A DNA stretch of 64,000 nucleotides from Parabacteroides johnsonii DSM 18315. GTDB lineage: Bacteria; Bacteroidota; Bacteroidia; Bacteroidales; Tannerellaceae. Location of the stretch: assembly GCF_025151045.1 (NCBI RefSeq), contig NZ_CP102285.1:1488001-1552000 (forward strand), in the 5' to 3' direction. This document shows, piece after piece, positions 15,968 through 25,812 of this stretch; position 1 is the first letter of the stretch; every line of letters starts with the position of its first letter. Made by a program: the position numbers and the translations under genes. The notes beneath the pieces are model-generated. The model had not been told where the DNA came from, did no database searches, and worked only from the letters and a program-made list of their open reading frames with translations.

Positions 15968-17398
15968 TTTAGTTTCTATATAGACGACATGTGTTTGCAG
16001 ATATTCTTCAAGGCCGTGCTTTCCATCTGCACCGCCAATTCCGGACTTACGCCATCCTGCATGGAAGCCTTGCATGGCTTCAAAGTTCTCACGATTGATA
16101 TATGTTTCGCCAAACTTCAGCGAGCGCATGATCTTGAATGCATGGTCCAGATTCTGCGTATAAACGGAAGAAGTCAATCCGTACTCACAATCATTTGCCC
16201 ATGCAATCGCATCATTGATATCCGTATATTCGACAACGGGCAGGATAGGGCCGAAGGTTTCTTCCCGTACGATATCCATTTCTTGTGTGGCACAATCCAA
16301 CACTGTCGGTTCGAAGAAATATCCTTTTGTTCCGATCCGATGACCACCACACAAAAGTTTAGCTCCCTGCTGAACAGCCTTTTCAACTTTTTGCTCCATG
16401 GCAGCCAGGGCATTTGCTTCGATCAGTGGTCCCATATCCAAATCTGCGACCTCGTTCGGATTGCCGACTTTTACTTGCTTCATGCCGGTCACAAGTTTTT
16501 CGATAAAAGCATCTTTGATCTTTTTATCGACATAAACTCGCTCTGCACAGTTACAAACCTGTCCTGTATTGATAACACGTGAAGCAATAATCGACTTTAC
16601 CGCCAAATCTATATCTGCGTCTTCCATCACAATTGCAGGAGCTTTTCCTCCTAACTCCAAAGATACTTTTGTTATATTAGGAGCTGCTGCTGCCATTGTC
16701 TGTTGTCCGGCACTCACACTTCCGGTAAGGCTGACCATGCCAACTTTCGGATTTGCAGCCAATTCATGGCCAATCACCGAGCCTCGCCCGTTCACTAAGT
16801 TGAAAACTCCGGCCGGCAAACCGACTTCTTCTACAATTTGCGCAAAAACGTATGCATTTTCAGGTGTAAGCTGACTCGGTTTTACTACAATCGTATTACC
16901 GGTAATCAAAGCCGGAGCTGCTTTACGGGCAACCAGGAAGAAGGGAAAGTTCCAGGGGAGAATACCGGTTGTTACACCAATTGCTTTCTTGAACAGGAAT
17001 ATACTTTCATGTGGACGGTCACTGGGGATGATTTCTCCCTCATACCGGCGGGCCCATCCAGCCATATAGTCGATATAATCTGCTGTAAAAAGAACTTCTA
17101 CATTAGCCAAACCTTGAGTTTTTCCACCTTCACGAACAATTATATCAGTCAGTTCCTTTTCTCTTTTACGAATACCCGCCGCAATTTTAGTCAGATAAGC
17201 GGCTCTTTCTATAGAAGGTGTTCTTTCCCATTGATCCTGAGCTTTTTCTGCCGCATCAATTGCTTTTTTAGCATCTTCGACCGTTCCATCCGGCATTAAT
17301 GAGATAACTTCTTCAGTAGAAGGATTTAATACTTTAATCCATTTTCCAGATTCATTTTCTATGAATCTGCCATCAATAAACATTTTCAATTCCTTCAT
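15962..17398 (-). CDS. aldA: Lactaldehyde/glycolaldehyde dehydrogenase (AldA-type)
   Basis: NAD-dependent oxidation of L-lactaldehyde or glycolaldehyde to lactate or glycolate, useful in fucose and rhamnose breakdown. The 478-residue length and sequence follow E. coli AldA closely: GVTTGILPWNFPFFL, KVSLELGGKAPAIV with the catalytic Glu, GQVCNCAERVYV with the catalytic Cys, and the C-terminal GADGKHGLEEYLQTHVVY. The start ATG is the only reasonable one. It is transcribed toward the hydrogenase operon, with the two stops separated by the palindromic array. No other sugar-breakdown gene is adjacent. Confidence 0.93.
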   Translation of the reverse strand: MKELKMFIDGRFIENESGKWIKVLNPSTEEVISLMPDGTVEDAKKAIDAAEKAQDQWERTPSIERAAYLTKIAAGIRKREKELTDIIVREGGKTQGLANVEVLFTADYIDYMAGWARRYEGEIIPSDRPHESIFLFKKAIGVTTGILPWNFPFFLVARKAAPALITGNTIVVKPSQLTPENAYVFAQIVEEVGLPAGVFNLVNGRGSVIGHELAANPKVGMVSLTGSVSAGQQTMAAAAPNITKVSLELGGKAPAIVMEDADIDLAVKSIIASRVINTGQVCNCAERVYVDKKIKDAFIEKLVTGMKQVKVGNPNEVADLDMGPLIEANALAAMEQKVEKAVQQGAKLLCGGHRIGTKGYFFEPTVLDCATQEMDIVREETFGPILPVVEYTDINDAIAWANDCEYGLTSSVYTQNLDHAFKIMRSLKFGETYINRENFEAMQGFHAGWRKSGIGGADGKHGLEEYLQTHVVYIETKE

Positions 17399-17541
17399 GG
17401 TAATATCTTTTTAGGTTTAATTTTGATTTTAAAAGTACAAGAAAGAAAAGAGGATCATGTTTTAAAAATGATATTAGTTATTTCATAAATGATATATTTC
17501 TGTAATACAGGATTATATAGTTTATGATGTACATATCTAAG

Positions 17542-17676
17542 CTAACCGGAAGAGAATTTTTTTTCATTATTTCTGAACCAAACTGATTTGTGTGCTGTTA
17601 TATGATAAAATGAATCAGGAATTACATCCAAAGAAATTCCTAAGATGATAAAAGTTAGTAGTATTTGTTTTTTCAT
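17542..17676 (-). CDS. Doubtful 44-residue secreted peptide
   Basis: A minus-strand frame starting MKKQILLTFIILGISLDVIP has a signal-peptide-like N-terminus followed by a short polar tail. I do not recognise it. It may be a genuine small exported peptide or the remnant of a decayed secreted protein, as nothing after the first 44 residues is open. It lies in an AT-rich gap upstream of aldA, with no promoter I can point to. Composition is too AT-rich to judge codon use. Confidence 0.2.
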   Translation of the reverse strand: MKKQILLTFIILGISLDVIPDSFYHITAHKSVWFRNNEKKFSSG

Positions 17677-17889
17677 ATAAGTAGAGTTTGTTATTTGTTT
17701 GGTCCGTATGTAACTGTGAAGTTGGATACGGGCTTTTTTTGTGTTCTTCATATAACCTGCTATGGCTGAGACGGTTACTTTATATAATTACGATTATGTT
17801 TAATAGAATTATTGAAGTTCCTTATTGGGGCTCCTACATATACAATATAAAGTCAGTTTCACTTTTCAAGGGAAAAAGAATTTTAAAAT

Positions 17890-17925
17890 AAAAAAGGAGC
17901 TCTCCGATTCAGAGAACTCCTTTTA
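17890..17925 (-). terminator. Terminator of the TPR gene
   Basis: On the minus strand AAAAGGAG pairs with CTCCTTTT around an inner TCTC/GGAGA stem, followed by a T-rich tract. It lies 21 bases after the stop of the TPR protein gene. Confidence 0.75.
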
Positions 17926-17946
17926 TAAATAGTCTTATCCGATCTA

Positions 17947-19173
17947 TTATTTATTCATTTCAGCTTCGATAGCTTCCAATTCCGGACCCATGTTCAGATT
18001 GTAATAGATACCTCTCAAAGCGATCATGTTGTCCATCTTTTCAGGTTCTGCTTCGTGAGCTTTTTTATAATAAGGAAGAGCCTTTTTGAACAAATCTTTT
18101 GCCATACCTAATTCTTCCTGATATTTCTTACTATCATTAATCATATTGGCTTCACTTAATTTGTTCACACCCTGATTGTAATAGACACGGCCAATGTTAG
18201 AAAGAGCAATTGTCATATTCGGATCTTTTTCCAAAGCAAGCAAATAGTATTTTTCTGCCTCGGCAGGATTTTTCACACCATTTTCGTACACGTGTCCCAT
18301 TACATTATAGAGAGTAGCATCATCTGGAGTCTTTTGTATTGCTACGTTCAACAACTCCAAGGCTTTTTCATTTCTATTGGAATAAATATAAGTATTAATC
18401 AAGTTATTCAAAAAGAAAATTGAATCCGGGAAAACCTGCATACCTTCTTCAAATGTCTTTTCCAGCATAACAGAATCCTGAGCAGTTCTTGCTTCTCCGT
18501 ATTCGTAGCAAAGATATTGATAAACATCATATTGACGATAAGGAGTATTCTTGGCACGTTCCAAAGCGGAAATAGCCAATCTGGAATCTTTAGCTAAAGA
18601 AGCAGCTGCAGCTGCATAGAACTGAACAGTCATGAATGTAGAGTCTTTTTCCGCAGTCTGAGTCCCTTCAAACATTGGCAGTTCGGATATTTCCACATAC
18701 TGGTTGAAGAAATCGTATGCTTTCTTATACTCTTGTTTATCGAAATAATATGCACCACCATTGAACAGATATACATGGTTTGCACTCAAGATACTTTTAA
18801 TATCTTTTGTGTATTTAGGTTTTACTTTACCTTTCTCGTTCGGCAGCTGATCCAGTTCGTAGGCTTTCTGGAAATAAGGTAAAATACCATACAAAGCTTC
18901 GTACATAACCGGTTCGTTTGGTTGCTGTCCCAAGATTTGTTTAGCTCTTTCAGCGTTGAACTGCTGGTCTTCAATAAAACCTGCTACATACCAAGTTTTA
19001 GCGTCGTCTTTAGTTTCCGGATTTTCCAACGCACCTTTGATCAAGGTTCTGGCTTCTCCGAAGTCTGCGTTACTGCCTTTAGCAATACTCTGTGCCTCGC
19101 TCACAACTTTTTTCTGTGCGAAAGAGGCAGATGCTGCAACACATAGTGCAACTGTCAATAATACTCGTTTCAT
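17947..19173 (-). CDS. Periplasmic TPR-repeat protein
   Basis: 408 residues with a signal peptide (MKRVLLTVALCVAASASFAQ). The rest is made of helical pairs of TPR type: WYVAGFIEDQQFNAERAKQILG, GGAYYFDKQEYKKAYDFF, LINTYIYSNRNEKALELLN, YNVMGHVYENGVKNPAEAEKYY and ALSNIGRVYYNQGVNKL. It likely acts as an envelope scaffold; no enzymatic motif is seen. The start lies 41 bases after the gyrA stop on the same strand without an intervening terminator, so the two are probably co-transcribed. This gyrA-TPR pairing is common in Bacteroidales, from memory of related genomes. Confidence 0.85.
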   Translation of the reverse strand: MKRVLLTVALCVAASASFAQKKVVSEAQSIAKGSNADFGEARTLIKGALENPETKDDAKTWYVAGFIEDQQFNAERAKQILGQQPNEPVMYEALYGILPYFQKAYELDQLPNEKGKVKPKYTKDIKSILSANHVYLFNGGAYYFDKQEYKKAYDFFNQYVEISELPMFEGTQTAEKDSTFMTVQFYAAAAASLAKDSRLAISALERAKNTPYRQYDVYQYLCYEYGEARTAQDSVMLEKTFEEGMQVFPDSIFFLNNLINTYIYSNRNEKALELLNVAIQKTPDDATLYNVMGHVYENGVKNPAEAEKYYLLALEKDPNMTIALSNIGRVYYNQGVNKLSEANMINDSKKYQEELGMAKDLFKKALPYYKKAHEAEPEKMDNMIALRGIYYNLNMGPELEAIEAEMNK

Positions 19174-19214
19174 TTGTGATAGTGATTTGAGATTAATATT
19201 TCTATTTGTTTAAA

Positions 19215-21824
19215 TTATTCCTCAGTTGTTTCTTCCGTATCGTCCGCATTTTCATTGCTTTCGATATCGTTAGAGACATCTTCGAAATCGGTATTCTCCG
19301 TTGGATGTTCATGGTTCGCACCATCTTCTAAAGCTTCACGCTGTGCTTTTTCTTCAGCGATCTCTTCTTCGGTCTGTGACAGAACTTTACATACAGAGGC
19401 GATTTCGTCATTACGTTTTCCTAAATTGATCAGGCGTACCCCTTGTGTCGCACGTCCGATGACATTCAGGTCGGATACCTTCATACGGATTGTGATACCG
19501 GATTTATTAATGATCATAATATCGTTTTCCTCCGTAACATTCTTGATTGCAACCAGTTTACCGGTCTTCTCCGTAATATTGATGGTTTTGACACCTTTAC
19601 CTCCACGGTTCGTAATACGATAATCTTCGATATTCGAGCGTTTTCCGTAGCCTTGTTCGGACACGACCAGTACAGTTTCCTTTTCTTTATCCTTGATGCA
19701 AACCATTCCTACCACTTCGTCGTTAGGATCGTCATCGAGTGTCATACCTCTCACACCGGATGCTGTACGGCCCATAACACGTACTGCATTTTCATGGAAA
19801 CGGATGGCACGCCCGTTGCGGTTTGCAATCAAAACTTCATTATTGCCATTTGTCATACAAACTTCGATCAGACCGTCGTCTTCACGTAATGTGATGGCAT
19901 TTACACCATTCTGACGAGGACGGGAATATGCTTCCAGCAACGTCTTCTTGATCACACCTTTTTTTGTACAGAACAACAGGTAATGAGAATTGATAAACTC
20001 GGTATCTGTCGTCAGTTTCTTTACACGGATGAAAGCGTTGACCTTATCATCCGGTTCGATGTTCAACAAATTCTGGATCGCTCTACCCTTCGAGTTCTTC
20101 GCTCCCTCCGGAATTTCGAATACTTTCAGCCAATAACATTTTCCTTTTGCCGTAAAGATCAGCAAGGTGGCATGCATGGAAGCCGGATAGATGTATTCCA
20201 CAAAATCTTCATCACGCGTTTCAGAACCTTTAGCCCCTACTCCGCCACGTCCCTGAGCACGGAATTCACTTAACGGCGTACGTTTGATATATCCCATGTG
20301 GGAGATGGTGATGATCATCTCATCATCTGCATAGAAGTCTTCAGGATTAAGCTCTTCAGAAGCATAAACGATGTCCGTTTTACGTTCGTCTCCGTACTTG
20401 TCCTTGATTTCCTTCAATTCGTCTTTGATGACTTTCATACAAAGATCGTCATTTTCCAGAATTTCCTTCAAATATGCGATTAATTTTTCGATTTCTTCAT
20501 ATTCTGCACGAAGTTTATCCTGTTCCAGACCTGTCAATTGACGGAGTCTCATTTCTACGATGGCACGAGATTGTATTTCTGACAAGGAGAAGCGTTCCAT
20601 CAAGCGTTCGATAGCTTCCGCCGGACTCTTTGATGACTTGATGATGGCAATGACTTCGTCGATATTGTCGGAAGCAATAATCAGGCCTTCCAAGATATGG
20701 GCACGTTCTTCCGCTTTGCGCAATTCGTATTTGGTACGGCGGATCACGACTTCATGGCGGTGATCGACGAATGCCTTGATCAGGTCTTTCAGATTGAGCT
20801 GGCGCGGACGCCCGTTCACCAGTGCAATATTGTTAACACTGAAAGAAGACTGCAAAGCTGTCAACTTGTACAATTTATTCAGCACCACGCTCGAATTGGC
20901 ATCTCTCTTGACATCCACAACGATACGCATACCGCTACGGTCCGACTCGTCGTTGACATTGGAAATGCCCTCGATACGTTTTTCATTTACCAGATCAGCG
21001 ATATATTTGATCAATTCCGCCTTATTAACAAGGTAAGGAATTTCGGTAATAATGATCTTCTCATGATTGCCTTCCGTTTCGATTTCAGCTTTACCCCGCA
21101 GGATGATACGCCCTCTACCTGTTTCGAAAGCATCTTTTACACCAGCATATCCATAGATAGTTGCGCCAGTCGGGAAATCCGGAGCTTTGATATATTGCAT
21201 CAGATCTGCCACTTCCATTTCTCCGCGGGCATCGATGAAGGCCATACAGCCATCCAACACCTCGCTAAGGTTATGTGTCGGCATGTTTGTCGCCATACCG
21301 ACGGCAATACCAGAAGCGCCATTTACCAACAAATTCGGAATACGAGTCGGCAATACGGTCGGTTCTTTCAGCGTATCGTCAAAGTTCAACTGGAAATCAA
21401 CCGTATCTTTGTCAATATCGCGCAGCATTTCTTCGGCAAGCTTGCTTAATCTTGCTTCCGTATAACGCATGGCGGCAGGACTGTCACCGTCCACCGAACC
21501 GAAGTTCCCCTGTCCATCCACCAGCGTATAACGCATAGACCATGTCTGCGCCATACGAACCATTGCGAAATAAACGGACGAGTCGCCGTGTGGATGATAT
21601 TTACCTAAAACTTCACCAACAATTCTCGCAGATTTTTTATAAGGTTTGTCGGAGGTGTTACCCAATTCATTCATTCCAAACAAAATACGACGATGAACCG
21701 GTTTAAAACCATCCCTAACATCCGGAAGAGCACGTGAAACGATGACAGACATTGAATAGTCAATGTATGCCGATTTCATTTCCTCCTCGATGTTAATCTT
21801 AATAATTCTGTCTTGATCAACCAT
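19215..21824 (-). CDS. gyrA: DNA gyrase subunit A
   Basis: Breakage-reunion subunit of DNA gyrase, which introduces negative supercoils with GyrB. 869 residues. The catalytic Tyr is in [11 protein letters not shown] (near 120). The quinolone region reads [17 protein letters not shown]: the Ser equivalent to E. coli Ser83 is present and the Asp87 position is Phe, as in wild-type Bacteroides, so no classical resistance change is visible at Ser83. A GyrA-box like motif (QGRGGVG) heads the C-terminal DNA-wrapping pinwheel, which ends in a long Glu-rich tail. It is divergent from clpC. Confidence 0.98.
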   Translation of the reverse strand: MVDQDRIIKINIEEEMKSAYIDYSMSVIVSRALPDVRDGFKPVHRRILFGMNELGNTSDKPYKKSARIVGEVLGKYHPHGDSSVYFAMVRMAQTWSMRYTLVDGQGNFGSVDGDSPAAMRYTEARLSKLAEEMLRDIDKDTVDFQLNFDDTLKEPTVLPTRIPNLLVNGASGIAVGMATNMPTHNLSEVLDGCMAFIDARGEMEVADLMQYIKAPDFPTGATIYGYAGVKDAFETGRGRIILRGKAEIETEGNHEKIIITEIPYLVNKAELIKYIADLVNEKRIEGISNVNDESDRSGMRIVVDVKRDANSSVVLNKLYKLTALQSSFSVNNIALVNGRPRQLNLKDLIKAFVDHRHEVVIRRTKYELRKAEERAHILEGLIIASDNIDEVIAIIKSSKSPAEAIERLMERFSLSEIQSRAIVEMRLRQLTGLEQDKLRAEYEEIEKLIAYLKEILENDDLCMKVIKDELKEIKDKYGDERKTDIVYASEELNPEDFYADDEMIITISHMGYIKRTPLSEFRAQGRGGVGAKGSETRDEDFVEYIYPASMHATLLIFTAKGKCYWLKVFEIPEGAKNSKGRAIQNLLNIEPDDKVNAFIRVKKLTTDTEFINSHYLLFCTKKGVIKKTLLEAYSRPRQNGVNAITLREDDGLIEVCMTNGNNEVLIANRNGRAIRFHENAVRVMGRTASGVRGMTLDDDPNDEVVGMVCIKDKEKETVLVVSEQGYGKRSNIEDYRITNRGGKGVKTINITEKTGKLVAIKNVTEENDIMIINKSGITIRMKVSDLNVIGRATQGVRLINLGKRNDEIASVCKVLSQTEEEIAEEKAQREALEDGANHEHPTENTDFEDVSNDIESNENADDTEETTEE

Positions 21825-21957
21825 TTAGTTTTATATTAATTACACTCAATATCTCACCTTTTAAAAAGTGCACTAAGGTAAGGCTTTTCCGTTTATCACG
21901 AAAACTTTTGACTCGAAATTTTAGAATTAACTTGTCTGGAGGCATCCGGTTCCGAAC

Positions 21958-22046
21958 TATCAAAATGAAACTGCTACCCCATGAAAATGGGATTAGTAGT
22001 GCATGTATTTGGAATTACACTTGCGGGTAATATTTTTTAACGTTTC
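21958..22046 (-). repeat. 89-bp dispersed intergenic repeat, copy A
   Basis: Read on the minus strand, this stretch matches 61718-61806 over its full 89 bases with few mismatches, beginning GAAACGTTAAAAAATATTAC and ending CATTTTGATA. It can fold: ACTGCTACCCCAT (21970-21982) pairs imperfectly with ATGGGATTAGTAGT (21987-22000), and ATTAC with GTAAT at 22014-22031. No coding frame or inverted termini of a known insertion sequence are present. Confidence 0.75.
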
Positions 22047-22134
22047 TATATGACAGGATAAGACTGTTTTTTGTAATAATATGACAAATCCGTCTTTGAT
22101 ACTTTATTTTCTTTTAAGGAATAATGGCATGGAT

Positions 22135-22169
22135 TTTGTTAGATATATAACGAGAGTTTATTACATTTG
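22135..22169 (+). promoter_or_regulatory. Promoter of clpC
   Basis: TACATTTG at 22162-22169 is a good -7 element, with TTTG at 22135-22138 upstream (23-base spacing). It lies downstream of an in-frame ATG at 22081, so translation must start later, at 22195. Confidence 0.6.
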
Positions 22170-22194
22170 CATTATCATAGTACATTATTATAAT

Positions 22195-24783
22195 ATGAAA
22201 AATAATTATTCAAAGAGATTAATGGACGTTATTGAATATAGCCGCGAAGAAGCTGCAAGGCTTCAGAACAGTTATATCGGACCGGAACACTTAATGCTTG
22301 GAATTATCCGCGACGGCGAAGGGAAAGCCGTGCAAACCCTGCGCGAACTAAATGTTGACGAATGGGATATTAAAAGAAAGATCGAACAAGAAATCAAGAA
22401 TACAATTGATGCCGAAGATGCTGTCCAGCATGATATCGCGATCAGTAAAACAACCGAGCGTGTCCTGCGTATGAGTATGCTTGAATCCCGCTTGTTTAAA
22501 AAAGACGAAACGGGGACGGAACATCTGCTTTTGGCTATTCTGAAAGAAGAGTTTAATGTTGCGGCAAAAGTGCTGAACGAAGCGGGCGTAACGTATCGCA
22601 GTATATATAATTATCTGATAAGCGGTACAAGCTTGAAGCGTATGGATGATTTTGTCGGAGAAGAAGATGCCGGACATTTCGAAGGAATCAGCGATGGCTA
22701 TACCGACGACGATGAAGATGAAGACGAAGATTTTTCTTCCCGCCGGGAGTCTCCCCGCTCCTCTTCCGGAGCCGGCTCCGCACAGCCCAAATCACCGAAC
22801 GACACGCCTGTGTTGGACAACTTCGGTACGGATATGACGCGCGCGGCCGCTGAAAACCGTCTCGACCCGATTGTCGGACGTGAGAAGGAGATCGAACGCT
22901 TGGCTCAGATATTGAGCCGCCGCAAGAAGAACAATCCTGTCCTGATCGGTGAACCGGGTGTCGGCAAATCGGCGATTGTGGAAGGTCTGGCTCTGCGTAT
23001 CATCCAGCGCAAAGTTTCCCGCGTTTTGTTCGACAAACGTGTGATCAGCCTGGATATGGCATCCATCGTGGCAGGTACCAAATATCGCGGGCAGTTTGAA
23101 GAGCGCATTAAAGCAATTCTGAACGAACTGTCGAAGAACCCGAACATCATCCTGTTTATCGATGAAATCCATACGATCGTCGGTGCAGGTTCAGCTTCCG
23201 GTTCAATGGATGCCGCCAATATGCTGAAGCCGGCCCTGGCCCGTGGAGAAATACAATGTATCGGTGCTACGACACTCGATGAACATCGTAAGAATATCGA
23301 GAAAGACGGAGCTTTGGAACGTCGTTTCCAGAAAGTGATCGTCGATCCGACAACAGCGGAAGAGACTTTGCAGATCCTGCAAAATATCAAGGCCCGCTAC
23401 GAAGAACACCACAATGTGATCTATACGCCCGAAGCCCTGCAAGCTTGTGTGAAGTTGACAGAACGTTATATCAGCGACCGCAACTTCCCGGACAAAGCAA
23501 TCGACGCATTGGATGAAGCCGGTTCCCGCGTACATATATCTAACATAACGGTTCCGAAGAGTATCGAAGAATTGGAAGCCAAGATCGAGGCGACCAAAAC
23601 AGAGAAGCTCGCTGCCGTTAAGTCACAAAACTTCGAGCTGGCCGCCAGCTTCCGCGACAAGGAACGTCAGTACCTCTTGCAATTGGAAGCTGCAAAAGCC
23701 AAATGGGAACAGGAATTGCAGGAACATCGCGAAACGGTGGATGAAGATAAGGTGGCAGAAGTGGTAGCCATGATGTCAGGTGTACCTGTTCAGCGTATCG
23801 CAAAAGCAGAAAACCTGAAACTGCTTGAAATGGCGGAGAACCTGAAAAAGAAAGTGGTCGGCCAGGATGATGCCGTACAGAAGATCGTAAAAGCAATCCA
23901 GCGTAACCGCGTTGGATTGAAGGACCCGAACAAGCCGATCGGCACATTCATGTTCTTAGGGCCGACAGGTGTCGGTAAGACTCACTTGGCCAAAAAGTTG
24001 GCGGAATATCTGTTTGACTCGGCCGATGCTTTGGTCCGTATCGATATGAGCGAGTACCTCGAAAAGTTTGCGGTGTCTCGTCTGATCGGTGCACCTCCGG
24101 GATATGTTGGTTATGAAGAGGGTGGCCAGTTGACCGAGAAGGTTCGTCGTAAACCCTACTCTGTCGTCCTGTTGGATGAGATCGAGAAAGCGCATCCGGA
24201 CGTGTTCAACCTGCTGCTGCAAGTTTTGGACGAAGGTCGTCTGACTGACAGCCTTGGCAGACGGATCGACTTTAAGAATACGATTCTGATCATGACGTCT
24301 AATATCGGTACGCGCCAGTTGAAAGACTTCGGTCGTGGTGTCGGTTTCAGTTCACAGGCTGCCGGCGAACCGGATAAGGATTTCTCCCGCAGCGTTATCC
24401 AGAAAGCACTGAATAAGGCATTCGCTCCGGAATTCTTGAACCGTGTCGACGATATCATCATGTTCGACCAACTGGATAAGGAAGCGATCCATAAGATCAT
24501 TGACATCGAACTGCAAGGTCTTTACAAACGTGTGGCCAGTCTGGGTTATTCCCTGGAACTGACAGATGCCGCCAAAGATTTTGTTGCAACCAAAGGTTAT
24601 GACATCCAGTTCGGTGCACGTCCGCTGAAACGTGCCATCCAGAAATATCTGGAAGACGAAATGGCAGAAATGATTATCCGTGCCTCTGTCGGAGAAGGAG
24701 ATACGATCGTTGTCGACTTCGATAAGGACAAACAGGAGATTGTTACGAATGTAAAGAAAAGCGAGCCGGCTGCCGAGTCTTGA
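22195..24783 (+). CDS. clpC: ATP-dependent Clp protease ATP-binding subunit ClpC
   Basis: Hexameric AAA+ unfoldase that feeds ClpP. 862 residues from the ATG at 22195; the in-frame ATG at 22081 would add 38 residues upstream of the promoter and is rejected. Order: N-domain with two Clp_N repeats ([22 protein letters not shown]), an acidic Ser-rich linker (about 165-195), AAA1 with GEPGVGKS, a UVR-like middle region, AAA2 with GPTGVGKT, and the C-terminal D2-small domain. AAA2 contains the [14 protein letters not shown] pore loop. A terminator follows at 24804. Confidence 0.97.
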   Translation: MKNNYSKRLMDVIEYSREEAARLQNSYIGPEHLMLGIIRDGEGKAVQTLRELNVDEWDIKRKIEQEIKNTIDAEDAVQHDIAISKTTERVLRMSMLESRLFKKDETGTEHLLLAILKEEFNVAAKVLNEAGVTYRSIYNYLISGTSLKRMDDFVGEEDAGHFEGISDGYTDDDEDEDEDFSSRRESPRSSSGAGSAQPKSPNDTPVLDNFGTDMTRAAAENRLDPIVGREKEIERLAQILSRRKKNNPVLIGEPGVGKSAIVEGLALRIIQRKVSRVLFDKRVISLDMASIVAGTKYRGQFEERIKAILNELSKNPNIILFIDEIHTIVGAGSASGSMDAANMLKPALARGEIQCIGATTLDEHRKNIEKDGALERRFQKVIVDPTTAEETLQILQNIKARYEEHHNVIYTPEALQACVKLTERYISDRNFPDKAIDALDEAGSRVHISNITVPKSIEELEAKIEATKTEKLAAVKSQNFELAASFRDKERQYLLQLEAAKAKWEQELQEHRETVDEDKVAEVVAMMSGVPVQRIAKAENLKLLEMAENLKKKVVGQDDAVQKIVKAIQRNRVGLKDPNKPIGTFMFLGPTGVGKTHLAKKLAEYLFDSADALVRIDMSEYLEKFAVSRLIGAPPGYVGYEEGGQLTEKVRRKPYSVVLLDEIEKAHPDVFNLLLQVLDEGRLTDSLGRRIDFKNTILIMTSNIGTRQLKDFGRGVGFSSQAAGEPDKDFSRSVIQKALNKAFAPEFLNRVDDIIMFDQLDKEAIHKIIDIELQGLYKRVASLGYSLELTDAAKDFVATKGYDIQFGARPLKRAIQKYLEDEMAEMIIRASVGEGDTIVVDFDKDKQEIVTNVKKSEPAAES

Positions 24784-24803
24784 TTTTCAAAAATATGATA
24801 GGA

Positions 24804-24841
24804 GTGCCGTTGTGGTTTTATATCGCAACGGCATTTTTTTA
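24804..24841 (+). terminator. Terminator of clpC
   Basis: TGCCGTTG (24805-24812) pairs with CAACGGCA (24826-24833) and is followed by eight T residues, a standard intrinsic terminator 21 bases after the clpC stop. Confidence 0.9.
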
Positions 24842-24846
24842 TGCGA

Positions 24847-24880
24847 TTTGCCATAAATCGAGAGTTTTTCCGTAAGTTTG
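24847..24880 (+). promoter_or_regulatory. Promoter of the fused ABC importer operon
   Basis: TTTG (24847-24850) and TAAGTTTG (24873-24880) are separated by 22 bases and sit 17 bases before the ATG of the binding-protein gene, a near-consensus Bacteroidota promoter. Confidence 0.65.
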
Positions 24881-24897
24881 CCTAAACTTTTTATGCT

Positions 24898-25812
24898 ATG
24901 ACATTCTTCAGATGCCTTTGCTTGCTACTTATTTTATGCTGTTGCAATAGTAAACCCAAAACAGACGGGGGAACGATACGTGTATCGGTTCTGCGTGGTC
25001 CCTCCGCCATTGCCTTTGCACACTGGATGGAAGAAACACCCGTCGTCGATGATAAGCCGTTATCCGTTCGGATAATCGATTCTCCCGACTTGATGCAGGC
25101 TGCCCTGATAAAAGGTGAAGCGGATATAGCCGTTTTGCCGATGATCAGCGCTGCCAACCTGTATAATAAAGGCATTCGGTATCATCTGGCAGGTTGTCCG
25201 ATATGGGGTACTCTCTATTTGGTGGGTAGAAGCGATAAGGGTATATCCGGAGAGAATAAGCCGGTTTTACATATTTTCGGAGCCGGAACGACACCTGATA
25301 TTCTTACCCGTCATTACCTCAGGCAACATAACACTGGTTATACGTTGAATTATTCATTTACTACCGCACAGGAGATCATGCAGGGGCTGTTGGCCGGAAA
25401 AGTCGACCATGCCGTTTTAGGAGAGCCGTTCTTGAGCATTGCGTTGCGGAAAGACAGCACACTGCAAATACTGGCAGACCTGAACAGGCCTGATTCAGTC
25501 TCTTCTGGATTTGCCCAGACTGCCATACTCTATGCACCCGCCTTAAAAAAGAGTCAAAAAGCGATAGACAGTCTTTTACATCTTTCATGTCGCTTTGCCG
25601 TGGAACAACCGGAACAGGCTATTCGTATATTGGAAAAAGAAAAGATTTTTGCATCCGGCATGTTGACGCCCGAAAGTATCGAACGCTGTAAAATCGACTA
25701 CAGAACAGCATCCGAAGCCCAAGAAAATATACTTCGCTTCCTGCAACTGATCGGGCAATATGAACCTAAAGCATTGGGAGGAAAGATGCCCGACGAGAAA
25801 TTCTATAAATGA
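24898..25812 (+). CDS. ABC transporter substrate-binding lipoprotein (NMT1/ThiY/SsuA-like)
   Basis: 304 residues with a lipoprotein signal (LLLILCCCNSKP). The fold resembles the NMT1/TauA/SsuA class: RVSVLRGPSAIAFAHWM, then DLMQAALIKGEADIAVLPMISAANLYNKG and AGKVDHAVLGEPFLSIAL. These proteins bind thiamine precursors, sulfonates, nitrate or similar small ligands; the ligand here cannot be read from sequence. It overlaps the fused permease/ATPase gene by four bases (ATGA). No THI or sulfur gene or riboswitch is adjacent. Confidence 0.88.
   Translation: MTFFRCLCLLLILCCCNSKPKTDGGTIRVSVLRGPSAIAFAHWMEETPVVDDKPLSVRIIDSPDLMQAALIKGEADIAVLPMISAANLYNKGIRYHLAGCPIWGTLYLVGRSDKGISGENKPVLHIFGAGTTPDILTRHYLRQHNTGYTLNYSFTTAQEIMQGLLAGKVDHAVLGEPFLSIALRKDSTLQILADLNRPDSVSSGFAQTAILYAPALKKSQKAIDSLLHLSCRFAVEQPEQAIRILEKEKIFASGMLTPESIERCKIDYRTASEAQENILRFLQLIGQYEPKALGGKMPDEKFYK

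Larger units (their letters stand above)
17399..17946. other. AT-rich gap upstream of aldA
   Basis: 548 bases without a convincing gene. It holds the aldA upstream region (17399-17541), which has short palindromes such as CTGTAATACAG, a doubtful small minus-strand frame (17542-17676), and the terminator of the TPR gene (17890-17925). I see no RNA gene or repeat of known type. Confidence 0.5.
21825..22194. other. Divergent gyrA-clpC intergenic region
   Basis: 370 bases. On the minus strand a -7-like TACCTTAG (plus-strand 21873-21880) could drive gyrA. The 89-bp dispersed repeat occupies 21958-22046. The clpC promoter is at 22135-22169. The remaining bases show no gene. Confidence 0.6.

Noticed and set aside
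15878-16582. Long plus-strand open frame (234 codons) opposite aldA
   Set aside because: It is an antisense shadow of the highly conserved aldA gene; its protein shows no recognisable domain and its start lies in the palindromic array.
20697-21449. 250-codon plus-strand frame opposite gyrA
   Set aside because: Antisense shadow of gyrA; gyrA is complete and its codons explain the frame.
22081-22194. Upstream ATG extending clpC by 38 residues
   Set aside because: The -7 promoter element TACATTTG at 22162-22169 lies downstream of it, and ClpC proteins begin near [19 protein letters not shown].
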